From JAVJQS01 sp040218815 (lineage in GTDB: Bacteria > Bacteroidota > Bacteroidia > Flavobacteriales_E > Vicingaceae), in contig JAVJQS010000012.1 in assembly GCA_040218815.1 (NCBI GenBank), positions 50,109 to 114,108 on the forward strand: DNA of 64,000 bases, written 5' to 3'. The notes under the pieces were generated by a model. The model saw nothing but the letters and a program-made list of their open reading frames with translations. It was not told where the DNA came from and made no database searches. Positions 1 to 8,443 of this stretch are shown here, piece after piece. Position 1 is the stretch's first letter; the number at the start of each line of letters is the position of its first letter. The translations under genes were made by a program, and so were the position numbers.

Positions 1-92
1 TTAAACTATAAAAATTTCTTTTTCAATTGACAGTCCATGCTAAACATGAAAGTAAAATCAATTTTTGAATAAAATCATTTAATTTCGGCGAA

Positions 93-548
93 ATGAAGAG
101 CTTAGATAGACAAGTTGAATTACTAGCTTCCTACTTCTCACAGTCCAATGCTAAAAACCTGGAAGTTTCATCAGTTCCTATAATTTGGCACTTAGACCAT
201 AGTTTAAGGGTTATAAATTCAATTACTAGAGCATTAGAACAATCTGATCCATTAAAATTTAAAAGAAATTTCAATTTTTGGAGAATAGTATTTTTTACGA
301 CTAAGTACATTCCAAGAGGGAAAGCTAAAGCACCTCAACAAGTTAAACCCGAACAACAAATTAATTTTTCAGAATTAAAGAAACGTCTCAATTATGCTTT
401 AGAAAATATCGAAAAATTAACCCAGTTGCCTAATAATGCCCATTTTCCCCACCCCTACTTTGGTCAATTAAATCTAAAACAAAGTAAAAAGTTTATTCGA
501 ATTCATACCAAGCACCATTTAAAAATAATTGAAGATATTCTCAAATAA
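93..548 (+). CDS. DinB-like / DUF1569-type four-helix protein
   Basis: A 151-residue soluble protein. The N-terminal WHLDHSL segment (H33, H36) and the C-terminal IHTKHHLKII segment, with HPYFGQL before it, give the spaced histidines of the DinB/DUF1569 four-helix-bundle superfamily, where they bind a divalent metal. Many members are thiol-dependent transferases that use bacillithiol in organisms that make it, which fits the bacillithiol genes elsewhere in this window, but no substrate can be read from the sequence. The ATG follows a weak -7-like TAATTTCG. It converges with rlmH. Family assignment is from motif pattern only; function is unknown. Confidence 0.6.
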   Translation: MKSLDRQVELLASYFSQSNAKNLEVSSVPIIWHLDHSLRVINSITRALEQSDPLKFKRNFNFWRIVFFTTKYIPRGKAKAPQQVKPEQQINFSELKKRLNYALENIEKLTQLPNNAHFPHPYFGQLNLKQSKKFIRIHTKHHLKIIEDILK

Positions 549-585
549 GATTAAAGTAAAGAATGAATCAGCTAAAGATATTTTT

Positions 586-1050
586 CTAATGATGGTATTT
601 CTCACCCCTCAAAATGGTAAAAGCACGGTAGAGTTGTTCAATAAAAAGTATACGTACCATTTGATGAGTAAAAGTCATGCTTGAAAGCGCTACCTTAGCG
701 TTAGCCCGATCATAAACTGCTGAGCTAAAGCCATGAGCACCACCAATTAGAAATACAAGCTCCTTAATGCCAGAGTTCATTCGCTTTTGTAAAAAACCTG
801 AGAATTTAATAGAATCAAAACTCTTACCCTGTTCATCAAGTAGCACGAGAAAAGAGCTATTGTCTATCTTCTGCAGGATCAGCTCCCCCTCCTCTATTTT
901 TGTTTGATTTAGAACTTTTGATTTCTTTTTTAAAACCAAAAACTCACTTTTAAAATTGATGTAATGCTTTAACCGCTTTTCATATTCAATAAATAAGCTT
1001 TCAATCCTACTATCGTCTGTTTTACCAATACAAATTAATCGAATATTCAC
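586..1050 (-). CDS. rlmH: 23S rRNA (pseudouridine1915-N3)-methyltransferase
   Basis: RlmH, a small SPOUT-class methyltransferase that methylates pseudouridine 1915 in helix 69 of 23S rRNA using S-adenosylmethionine. The 154-residue length is normal. The knotted SAM-binding region is visible as FLIGGAHGFS, and the family C-terminus reads FTHQMVRILFIEQLYRA followed by ILRGEKYHH. It acts as a cytoplasmic homodimer on 70S ribosomes. It is divergent from the DUF4783 gene and shares the gap 1051-1122 with it, consistent with the usual rlmH/nadC neighbourhood of Flavobacteriia. Confidence 0.95.
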   Translation of the reverse strand: MNIRLICIGKTDDSRIESLFIEYEKRLKHYINFKSEFLVLKKKSKVLNQTKIEEGELILQKIDNSSFLVLLDEQGKSFDSIKFSGFLQKRMNSGIKELVFLIGGAHGFSSAVYDRANAKVALSSMTFTHQMVRILFIEQLYRAFTILRGEKYHH

Positions 1051-1122
1051 TGCCTCTCCTTTTTCTGAATCACAATTTTAGCACTAATTTATTAGAATAA
1101 ATTTTTTGAGTACTTTTAAAAA

Positions 1123-1503
1123 ATGCGACTATTTTTAGTTTTATTAAGCTTCAGTTTTACTTTAAGCACTTTTGCTCAAAAGCAATCTGAAATAGGAAAG
1201 CAACTCGAAACAGGGAATGCTGAAAAATTGACTAGCTTTTTTAAAGAAAATGTTGAGTTAGAGATTCCTGGAAGCAAAGGCTTATTTAATAAAAAGCAAG
1301 CCTCTATTGTATTGGACGACTTTTTTTCTAAAAACCCTCCGAACAAATATTTTCAAAAGCATAATGGCGGGGGGAATAACAAGGCATTGTTTGAAATTGG
1401 ATCTTTATTATCTAAAGATAAAAAATATCGAACATATTTACTCTACAATCTTGTAGACAATACCCCTCAAATTATCGAACTTCGCATCGAATTGGAAGAA
1501 TAG
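1123..1503 (+). CDS. DUF4783-type secreted protein
   Basis: A 126-residue protein with a Sec signal peptide (MRLFLVLLSFSFTLSTFAQ, cleavage expected after Ala-Gln near residue 19). The mature part has the NTF2-like alpha/beta pattern of DUF4783: an early GNAEKLTSFF helix, a central KQASIVLDDFF segment and a C-terminal TPQIIELRIELEE strand. The function of this Bacteroidota family is not established. It lies 5 bases upstream of nadC and is probably cotranscribed with it. Confidence 0.75.
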   Translation: MRLFLVLLSFSFTLSTFAQKQSEIGKQLETGNAEKLTSFFKENVELEIPGSKGLFNKKQASIVLDDFFSKNPPNKYFQKHNGGGNNKALFEIGSLLSKDKKYRTYLLYNLVDNTPQIIELRIELEE

Positions 1504-1508
1504 AAAAT

Positions 1509-2354
1509 TTGGATACTATAAATCAACTCATTGATCAGGCATTAGAAGAAGATATTAAGGGTGGCGACCATAGTGGGTTGGCATGTATTCCTCAAGATGC
1601 CAAAGGAAAAGCGAAGCTACTTGTTAAAGATAACGGTATTTTGGCAGGTGTAGAAGTAGCAAATGCAGTTTTTAAACGAGTAGACCCTTCATGTAAACTG
1701 CATATTCACCTACAAGATGGAAGCACTATAAAGCCAAACGATATAGTTTTTGAAGTTGAAGGCAAGTCCCAATCTATTTTAAAAGCAGAACGCTTAGCAC
1801 TAAATTTCATGCAACGCATGAGTGGTATTGCAACTCACACAAATTATTTATTATCGCTACTTGATGGACTGCCAACTAAGATTTTAGATACTCGAAAAAC
1901 AACGCCTAATTTTCGAATATTTGAAAAGCAAGCTGTAAAAATTGGTGGAGGTGTAAATCATCGATTTGGTTTATACGACATGATTATGATTAAAGATAAT
2001 CACATAGACTATGCTGGGGGAATTAAGCAGGCCATTGAAAAAACACATCACTACTTAACTAAAAATAAGTTACAATTAAAGATTGAAGTCGAAGCAAGAG
2101 ACTTAAATGAAGTCAATCAAATCTTAGCAGCTCAAAAAGTAGACCGCATCATGTTAGATAATTTCAGCTATCCTGATTTAAGAAAAGCAGTAGAATTGAT
2201 CGGTAATAATGCCGAAACTGAAGCTTCAGGTGGTATAACAAAAGAAACCATAAGAAGCTACGCAGAATGCGGAGTTGATTACATTAGTGTAGGCGCACTT
2301 ACCCATCAAATTGAAAGTTTAGACATGAGTTTAAAGGCCGTTTCCTATGCTTGA
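1509..2354 (+). CDS. nadC: Nicotinate-nucleotide diphosphorylase (carboxylating), quinolinate phosphoribosyltransferase
   Basis: NadC converts quinolinate and PRPP to nicotinate mononucleotide, CO2 and pyrophosphate in de novo NAD synthesis. At 281 residues it is of standard length. Family motifs are ERLALNFMQRMSGIAT, then LDTRKTTPNFR and KIGGGVNHRFGLYDMIMIKDNH, with the C-terminal EASGGI and SVGALTH phosphate-binding loops. The start is TTG at 1509, five bases after the DUF4783 stop; no closer in-frame ATG preserves the N-terminus. The last eight bases overlap the YihY start, indicating translational coupling. nadA and nadB are not in the window. Confidence 0.96.
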   Translation: MDTINQLIDQALEEDIKGGDHSGLACIPQDAKGKAKLLVKDNGILAGVEVANAVFKRVDPSCKLHIHLQDGSTIKPNDIVFEVEGKSQSILKAERLALNFMQRMSGIATHTNYLLSLLDGLPTKILDTRKTTPNFRIFEKQAVKIGGGVNHRFGLYDMIMIKDNHIDYAGGIKQAIEKTHHYLTKNKLQLKIEVEARDLNEVNQILAAQKVDRIMLDNFSYPDLRKAVELIGNNAETEASGGITKETIRSYAECGVDYISVGALTHQIESLDMSLKAVSYA

Positions 2355-3303
2355 TCATTTAAAACAACAGCTTCTCTCTTCTGCATTTGTAAGAAAAACT
2401 AGAAGGTTATCTAAAATAATTATCCTTCCAGGTTTTGATAAATTGCCCATTTATTATGTTGCAAAGTTTTTTATCAAGGGAATTAAAGAGGGATTAATAG
2501 CAACGAAGGCCTCCTCCATTGCTTTCAAGTTTTTTTTGGCATTATTTCCTACGATCATTTTCATGTTAACCTTGATTCCTTATATCCCGGTAAAAGATTT
2601 TAACATTGAGCTCTTAAATATACTTCAAGACCTATTACCTGACTCAGCTTATCAGTTTGCTAAAAAAGCCTTGCTCAATTTAATGACTGATACTGATACT
2701 GGCTTACTGTCTTTTGGTTTTTTGTTTGCACTTTATTTAGCCACCAATGGTTTAGATGGAATGCTTACAGCCTTTAAAGACAGCTACAATAGTAATTTCA
2801 AACGCAATGCGATAAAACAAAAATTACTCTCTGTTAGCTTGTTATTTATCTTAACGCTACTATTAGCCATTTCCATTACTGCTATTGCCCTATCTGAATA
2901 CTTAATCTATTTCATATTTGATAAAGGCAGCTTTGCTTCTTTTGCTATTCTAACAGGAAAGTGGCTCATAATTGCAGCCTTATGCTTTTTTGGAATCTCC
3001 TTTATCTACTACTTAGGGGGCAATAGAAAAATGAAGTGGCGCTTCTTTTCTGCTGGTTCTACCCTGGCTACTTTCTTAGTTTTAATCGTTTCTTTAGGAT
3101 TTGGATTTTATGTAGATAATTTTGCCAACTACAATAAAATTTATGGCTCCATTGGAACGATTATCGTAATAATGTTGTGGATTTACTTTAATGCATTCGT
3201 ATTACTTATTGGATTTGAATTAAATGCGAGCATTCAGCAAGCAGGATCTATTGAAAAGATAGAAGAAGAAATAGAGGACAGTGAGTTTTTAGGGGGTGTC
3301 TAG
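2347..3303 (+). CDS. YihY/BrkB family inner-membrane protein
   Basis: A 318-residue polytopic membrane protein of the YihY/UPF0761 (virulence factor BrkB) family. The diagnostic start KASSIAFKFFLALFPTIIF is followed by about six hydrophobic segments and a late GTIIVIMLWIYFNAFVLLIGFELNA stretch (read in two parts), with an acidic cytosolic tail. Members were once misannotated as ribonuclease BN; no activity is established. It overlaps nadC by eight bases and is the last gene of the nadC group. Confidence 0.9.
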   Translation: MLDHLKQQLLSSAFVRKTRRLSKIIILPGFDKLPIYYVAKFFIKGIKEGLIATKASSIAFKFFLALFPTIIFMLTLIPYIPVKDFNIELLNILQDLLPDSAYQFAKKALLNLMTDTDTGLLSFGFLFALYLATNGLDGMLTAFKDSYNSNFKRNAIKQKLLSVSLLFILTLLLAISITAIALSEYLIYFIFDKGSFASFAILTGKWLIIAALCFFGISFIYYLGGNRKMKWRFFSAGSTLATFLVLIVSLGFGFYVDNFANYNKIYGSIGTIIVIMLWIYFNAFVLLIGFELNASIQQAGSIEKIEEEIEDSEFLGGV

Positions 3304-3315
3304 GCTCAATTTTAT

Positions 3316-3323
3316 TACTTTTG
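3316..3323 (+). promoter_or_regulatory. Possible Bacteroidota -7 box (TACTTTTG)
   Basis: TACTTTTG fits the Bacteroidota consensus TAnnTTTG and ends 20 bases before the ATG at 3344. No convincing -33 TTG lies 17-23 bases upstream, so this is a half-match. It supports starting the T9SS gene at 3344 rather than at a GTG at 3296 that overlaps the YihY stop. Confidence 0.35.
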
Positions 3324-3343
3324 AAAAAATAAAAATTCAAACC

Positions 3344-5842
3344 ATGAGAAAGTTCTACTGCATTATTGTTTTCATTACAATTCATCATTTATCTGTTGGA
3401 CAAAGTTTTAACTGGGCCAACACATATGGTTCAACGGGTTTTGACCAAAGTGTTTCTATAACTTCTGATGATGCAAATAATACTTACAACACAGGTAGGT
3501 TTCAAGGAACTGTTGATTTTGACCCAAGTGCCTCAACAACCAACTTGCAATCAAATGGAGGTTCTGATATATTTATTGCAAAATATGCTGACAACGGTGA
3601 TCTTATTTGGGCTGAAGGAATTGGAGGAACAACTTCTTCTGATCTAGGGCGGTCATTAGCTATTGATAGTGAAAACAACATCTACATTTCGGGCACATTT
3701 GGAGGAACTGTTGACTTTGACCCTGGCACGAGTTCTACTAATTTAACAGCTACGGGCGCTGATGCATTTGTAGCAAAATACGATTCATCAGGTGCCTTTT
3801 TATGGGTAACACAATTTGGAGGAAGTAATAATGAAGAAGGACGATCAATAACTATTGATAAGGCAGATAACATATATCTTACTGGCAACTTTTCTGGGTC
3901 ATTAACCTACCAACTGAACAGCACAAATACAACTTTAAATTCTTCTGGCAGTGATGATATTTTTAATGCAAAGCTCGACAGTACTGGAAAAATAATCTGG
4001 GTTCATAAAATTGGAGGAACTAGCTCAGATAAAGGGCTCAGCAACTACTTAAGTGATGATAATAAACTTTACTTAACGGGAGAGTTTACAGGAGCAGTAG
4101 ACTTCGACCCGGGAACATTGATTAATTCGAAAACTTCAAATGGAGCACTTGATGTATTTGTATTAAAATTAGATACTTCGGGTAATATGGATTGGGTAAG
4201 AACATTTGGAGGCTCTTCCGATGATGTTTCAAGAGACATTCTTGTCACTAAAACCAATAATGTAATAACTGTTGGAAATTATATTGGAACTACAGATTTT
4301 GATCCAACAAGTGGCATAAATAATATAAGTTCAGTTAGCAGCAGCGTTGATATGTTCATCCAATCATTAAGCTCTAGCGGAAGTTTTAACTGGGCTGTTA
4401 GTTATGGTGGAGCATCGGCAGATGGAGTTGGTCCTGTTGAAGTTGATCGTTGGGAAAACATATATACTACTGGTTATTTTTTTGGTACTGCTGATTTTGA
4501 CCCTAGTAGTGCTGCCTTTAATTTATCTAGTCAAGGGTCCTCAGATTGTTTTGTACATAAAGTTGATTCAGCTGGAAATTTTATTTGGGTAGCTCAACTA
4601 AAAAATTCTAGTTCCCTAAGTGGGAATGGTATGAACTTAAACTCGATTAATCATTTAAAAACAGTTGGTTCATTTGAGCAATCTGCTGATTTTGATCCTA
4701 CCTCCTCAATACTTAATAAAACTTCAAATGGTGGAAGAGATATGTATATTTTGAGTTTAAGTGTTTGTGACACCTTAAGAGACAGTTTAATTGAAATAAG
4801 TTGTGGCAGCTTTGCTTCTCCAAGCGGCAATTATATATGGACCACATCAGGAATTTATTTTGACACGCTTCAAACTTTTGATGGCTGTGATTCTATCCTT
4901 AGAATCGACTTAACTATCAATTCAATTAAATATGATTCATTAACTATTATATCATGTGATTCCACCTACACTTCGCCAAGTGGGAATAAGGTATGGAACA
5001 GCTCCGGGATATATAATGATACAATCCTAAGCTCAGCAGGTTGCGATAGTGTATTAAACATAAATCTAAGCTTCAATTCTACAAGCTCTTCCTTTCTTAA
5101 TCAATTTGCATGCGATAGCTATATTGCCCCAAGCGGAAAAGTTTATTCTAGTGGCGGGTTATTTTACGATACAATTCCTAATGCTGCAGGATGTGACAGT
5201 CTAATAACCATTTTCTTAACTCTTGATAGTAGCTCAGCTTCAAGTCAAACTGTCTCAGCATGCAAAAGCTACCTCTCTCCAGATAATAAAACCTACACAA
5301 CATCAGGAATTTATTATGACAGCTTGCAAAATAGCGTGGGTTGTGATAGTATTATTACTACAAATCTTACAATTATTTCTGTAGATACTGGAGTAGTTCA
5401 AAACGGAAATCAGCTTGTTGCAAACCAAAATAATGCCCGCTATCAATGGCTTGATTGCAATAATAATTATACAGCACTTTCCAACGATACAAACCAATCA
5501 TTTACTTCTTTCTTTACTGGAAACTATGCAGTTGAAATCAATAATAATAGTTGCATTGATACTTCAGAATGTATCAATCTCCTTATCACTTCATTAAAGG
5601 AAAATATATCAAAAAATGCAGTTATGGTTTATCCTAATCCAACTACAAATTATATTATTTTCGAGCAATTAGTAAATAAAAAAACAGCTTTGAATCTAAG
5701 AGACTTAAATGGGCGAGTTATAGATAAGATCGAAACAAATTCAATTAAAACTCAACTGCTTTTACCAATTGCTAAAGGAATATATTTTTTAGAATATATT
5801 CAAAAAGATAATCGTAAAGTTGTTAAAATTATAAAGAACTAA
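3344..5842 (+). CDS. Secreted T9SS protein with seven SBBP-type repeats and GCDS repeats
   Basis: An 832-residue secreted protein. From the ATG at 3344 it has a good signal peptide (MRKFYCIIVFITIHHLSVGQ); an in-frame GTG at 3296 would bury that signal behind 16 polar residues. Residues about 20-470 hold seven repeats of roughly 60 residues, six with the DFDP motif and one degenerate (SBBP beta-propeller repeats). Then come four repeats of about 40 residues, each with a Cys-x-Ser-like start, a SPSG loop and a terminal GCDS followed by a hydrophobic strand. A YQWLDCNNNY module follows, then a type A T9SS sorting domain (VYPNPTTNY near the end). It is expected on the cell surface or released; the ligand is unknown. 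Paralogues lie at 8444 and 61170. Confidence 0.85.
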   Translation: MRKFYCIIVFITIHHLSVGQSFNWANTYGSTGFDQSVSITSDDANNTYNTGRFQGTVDFDPSASTTNLQSNGGSDIFIAKYADNGDLIWAEGIGGTTSSDLGRSLAIDSENNIYISGTFGGTVDFDPGTSSTNLTATGADAFVAKYDSSGAFLWVTQFGGSNNEEGRSITIDKADNIYLTGNFSGSLTYQLNSTNTTLNSSGSDDIFNAKLDSTGKIIWVHKIGGTSSDKGLSNYLSDDNKLYLTGEFTGAVDFDPGTLINSKTSNGALDVFVLKLDTSGNMDWVRTFGGSSDDVSRDILVTKTNNVITVGNYIGTTDFDPTSGINNISSVSSSVDMFIQSLSSSGSFNWAVSYGGASADGVGPVEVDRWENIYTTGYFFGTADFDPSSAAFNLSSQGSSDCFVHKVDSAGNFIWVAQLKNSSSLSGNGMNLNSINHLKTVGSFEQSADFDPTSSILNKTSNGGRDMYILSLSVCDTLRDSLIEISCGSFASPSGNYIWTTSGIYFDTLQTFDGCDSILRIDLTINSIKYDSLTIISCDSTYTSPSGNKVWNSSGIYNDTILSSAGCDSVLNINLSFNSTSSSFLNQFACDSYIAPSGKVYSSGGLFYDTIPNAAGCDSLITIFLTLDSSSASSQTVSACKSYLSPDNKTYTTSGIYYDSLQNSVGCDSIITTNLTIISVDTGVVQNGNQLVANQNNARYQWLDCNNNYTALSNDTNQSFTSFFTGNYAVEINNNSCIDTSECINLLITSLKENISKNAVMVYPNPTTNYIIFEQLVNKKTALNLRDLNGRVIDKIETNSIKTQLLLPIAKGIYFLEYIQKDNRKVVKIIKN

Positions 5843-5860
5843 TTGAGGAAATTATTTTAG

Positions 5861-6520
5861 ATGGAAAATTACAAAGTTGATTTATCGAAGAAATGGGATT
5901 ATGAAAATGGTTTTTATTTAACGTGTGAAACAGGTAGAATTGGTAAATTTTTAAATCATTTAGAAATTTATAAAAAAATCATCAATCTGCCTGGCGACAT
6001 ACTTGAGTTTGGAGTGTATAAAGGCACCTCATTTGTACGATTGATCTCCTTTAGAGACTTATTAGAACATAACAATTCAAGAAAAGTGATTGGTTTTGAT
6101 GCTTTTGGAAAGTTTCCTGATGACTTAGAACTTGATAGCGATAAAGAATTTGTCAATAAATTTGAAGGGGCTGGTGGATTCGGAGTTAGCAAAGAAGAAC
6201 TTCAAACACATCTTGACAATAAAAAAACGACCAATTTCAAATTGATTGAAGGAGACATAAAAGAAACATTACCGAAGTATTTAGAAGATAATCCTTCTCT
6301 AAAGATTGCTCTATTACATATAGATGTGGATGTTTATGAACCTACTAAACTTATTCTTGAAAACTTGTGGGACAAAATAGTAGATGGTGGTGTTTTAATG
6401 CTAGACGATTATGGAACTGTTGAAGGTGAAACTAAGGCCGTTGATGAATTCTTTGAGGGGCAAAAAATCAATATTGCAAAGCCAAAGTACTATCATATTC
6501 CTTCTTACATCGTTAAATAG
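5861..6520 (+). CDS. TylF/MycF-like SAM-dependent methyltransferase
   Basis: A 219-residue class I methyltransferase of the TylF (macrocin O-methyltransferase) type. The SAM-binding motif is GDILEFGVYKGTS (residues 45-57), with VIGFDAFGKFPDD as the second strand/acidic loop and LLHIDVDVYEPT plus GGVLMLDDYG as the metal-binding and catalytic region. TylF relatives O-methylate sugars on antibiotics or surface glycans in a Mg-dependent way. Its position at the head of the surface-carbohydrate region suggests it methylates a glycan sugar; that is inference. The gap to the preceding T9SS gene is 18 bases. Confidence 0.8.
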   Translation: MENYKVDLSKKWDYENGFYLTCETGRIGKFLNHLEIYKKIINLPGDILEFGVYKGTSFVRLISFRDLLEHNNSRKVIGFDAFGKFPDDLELDSDKEFVNKFEGAGGFGVSKEELQTHLDNKKTTNFKLIEGDIKETLPKYLEDNPSLKIALLHIDVDVYEPTKLILENLWDKIVDGGVLMLDDYGTVEGETKAVDEFFEGQKINIAKPKYYHIPSYIVK

Positions 6521-6552
6521 AAGTTTTCAAACTTTAAAGTCCTAAACAGCTA

Positions 6553-8415
6553 ATGAGTTTAGTTTTCATTCTTCGTAAATTAACTAAAAATGAAAAAGAT
6601 AAGCTCATAAATAACTTTCTAAAAGAAAATAGTGTTGTTTATTATGAGGATGATCGTTTTATTGATTTTGAGCATCAAAATCTAAAGTCGATCTATAGCG
6701 AAAACATTAGTTTAGATAAATTTACAAATGACTTAATTCTACGATCAAATTCATTTGGGCACTTTAATTTAAATGGTGAAACCCTAGCTACTAAACTAAA
6801 AATATATTCAAACTCTTATTGGTATTACTTTAGGTTTAGTCTTTATCACCGAAGTAGAAAAGCTTTAACATTAAAGTATCTCATTCAAAAGATAATTGAA
6901 AAAAATGGGTCTTTAATATCCGAAATTAGAGTATTTGGAAATGATATAAATGTTATTACTGGTATAGCTGAAAATATTGAGTTTATTCCTAACTCCTCTC
7001 GAAATCATCCCAAAAGAAATATTTCCAAATCTATTTCCCAATTCAATTACCTCTTAAAATATGGCTTACTCTTTATTTACAGATCAATTTGGGGTGCTAT
7101 TATTAATTTAAAAAATAAATTAAAGACGGCAAATAAGCTCATCATCACTAATGCTTATAATCAACAGGAAATAGTTGATTTAAAGAGCACTCAGCTTATT
7201 CAAGGCGACCCTCATCTGCATTATTTACTTGAAAAAACCCTGGATGATGAAAGCATTCAATACCTGTCGCAAATTAAACCTCCGGCTTTAGAATTAAACC
7301 ACCGGTTTGGTTTGAAGGATTATCTCAAAAGAAATAAATTTTCAAAAAAAACCATCTACTTTGAGCCTTTTTTATTCAGAAGTCTATTTTCTACCACTTT
7401 CTACAAAGAATACAAAGCAATCCTTAAAAAGTGGAATGCAGCAATAAATTTATTTGAAAAGGCTACACTAGACGACAACGAAAAAGTCCTTCTCAAAAGT
7501 CTAAAGTCTTTAAAAAAGCAGCTATTCTTAGCTGCTTGGCGTGAAAATGCAGCACAAAAACTTGGTAACTTCTTGAATCTAAAGTCCATAGTAGCAATAG
7601 ATGAGCATGCCTTGCAAAATCAATCAATTTTTAATGGATTAAAGCGAAATAAGATTAAAACTATAGCTATACAACATGGAGCTATAAGTAATAGTAACAT
7701 GGCTTATAAGTTCTCTACCCTTGATGCCAAGCATGAGCCTTTTCCCGATTTAACGCTTTTGAGGGGAAAGTATACACAAGAGATGTTGTTGAAAGAAAAC
7801 TATCCTCAACATCAACTTAAAATTGTCGGTCATATTCGAACAGATGCAATTCCTGCTATCAAGTCTTCAAAAAACAAACTAAGCCTATTCAATGAAAAGC
7901 ATAAAAAGCCCTTAATTCTATATGCAACGCAGCCAATCCCTCCTCAAGAACAAAGCTTAAAAAATCAGCTCACTGCAGACTTCTTTAAATTATGTAATGA
8001 CTTACCACAATATAATTTTGTGCTAAAACCTCATCCCAATGAAGGTTCACTAGCTTTATATGAAAGTTACTCAAAACAATTAAACCATAAGAATTTTGAA
8101 TTCTACTTTGGAAACCTATATTACTTATTAGCAGAATCAGATGTGGTGCTCACTTATTTTAGTACAGTTGGTATTGAAGGAATTTACTTTGACAAACCAC
8201 TAATTACCAATGATTACTTACAAGTTGATGCCCAGGGATACCTAAAAGATGGAATTTCAATTAATGCCACCAATTATCAAGAACTTAAAATTGCTGTAGA
8301 ACAAGTAATTGAAAGAGGCTCAACTGTAAATAAGACAAAAACTGATGCCTTTATTGAGCAACGAGTATATAAAATTGATGGAAAAGTGGCTGAACGATGT
8401 TATGAATTGATTTAG
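6553..8415 (+). CDS. Large GT-B-like surface polysaccharide transferase
   Basis: A 620-residue protein without signal peptide or clear membrane segments. The C-terminal half has a GT-B layout: IAIQHGAISNS at the domain junction, a Rossmann-like strand LILYATQPIPP, FVLKPHPNEGS and the nucleotide-binding-like stretch SDVVLTYFSTVGIEGIYFD. These are shared by CDP-glycerol glycerophosphotransferases, polysialyltransferase-like proteins and capsule export/biosynthesis proteins. The N-terminal 200 residues are not recognised. Because a CMP-sugar pathway lies downstream, transfer of a CMP-ulosonic acid is one possibility; capsule glycerophosphotransfer is another. The specific activity cannot be told from sequence alone. 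Confidence 0.6.
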   Translation: MSLVFILRKLTKNEKDKLINNFLKENSVVYYEDDRFIDFEHQNLKSIYSENISLDKFTNDLILRSNSFGHFNLNGETLATKLKIYSNSYWYYFRFSLYHRSRKALTLKYLIQKIIEKNGSLISEIRVFGNDINVITGIAENIEFIPNSSRNHPKRNISKSISQFNYLLKYGLLFIYRSIWGAIINLKNKLKTANKLIITNAYNQQEIVDLKSTQLIQGDPHLHYLLEKTLDDESIQYLSQIKPPALELNHRFGLKDYLKRNKFSKKTIYFEPFLFRSLFSTTFYKEYKAILKKWNAAINLFEKATLDDNEKVLLKSLKSLKKQLFLAAWRENAAQKLGNFLNLKSIVAIDEHALQNQSIFNGLKRNKIKTIAIQHGAISNSNMAYKFSTLDAKHEPFPDLTLLRGKYTQEMLLKENYPQHQLKIVGHIRTDAIPAIKSSKNKLSLFNEKHKKPLILYATQPIPPQEQSLKNQLTADFFKLCNDLPQYNFVLKPHPNEGSLALYESYSKQLNHKNFEFYFGNLYYLLAESDVVLTYFSTVGIEGIYFDKPLITNDYLQVDAQGYLKDGISINATNYQELKIAVEQVIERGSTVNKTKTDAFIEQRVYKIDGKVAERCYELI

Positions 8416-8443
8416 ACTTTGTATTTTTAAAAAAAATCTAACC

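Noticed and set aside
3296..3343. GTG start of the T9SS gene overlapping the YihY stop
   Set aside because: It would place 16 residues before a good signal peptide; the ATG at 3344 follows a possible -7 box.
3682..4257. Minus-strand ORFs inside the SBBP-repeat region
   Set aside because: They arise from the low-complexity repeat codons read on the opposite strand and have no signal or motif of their own.
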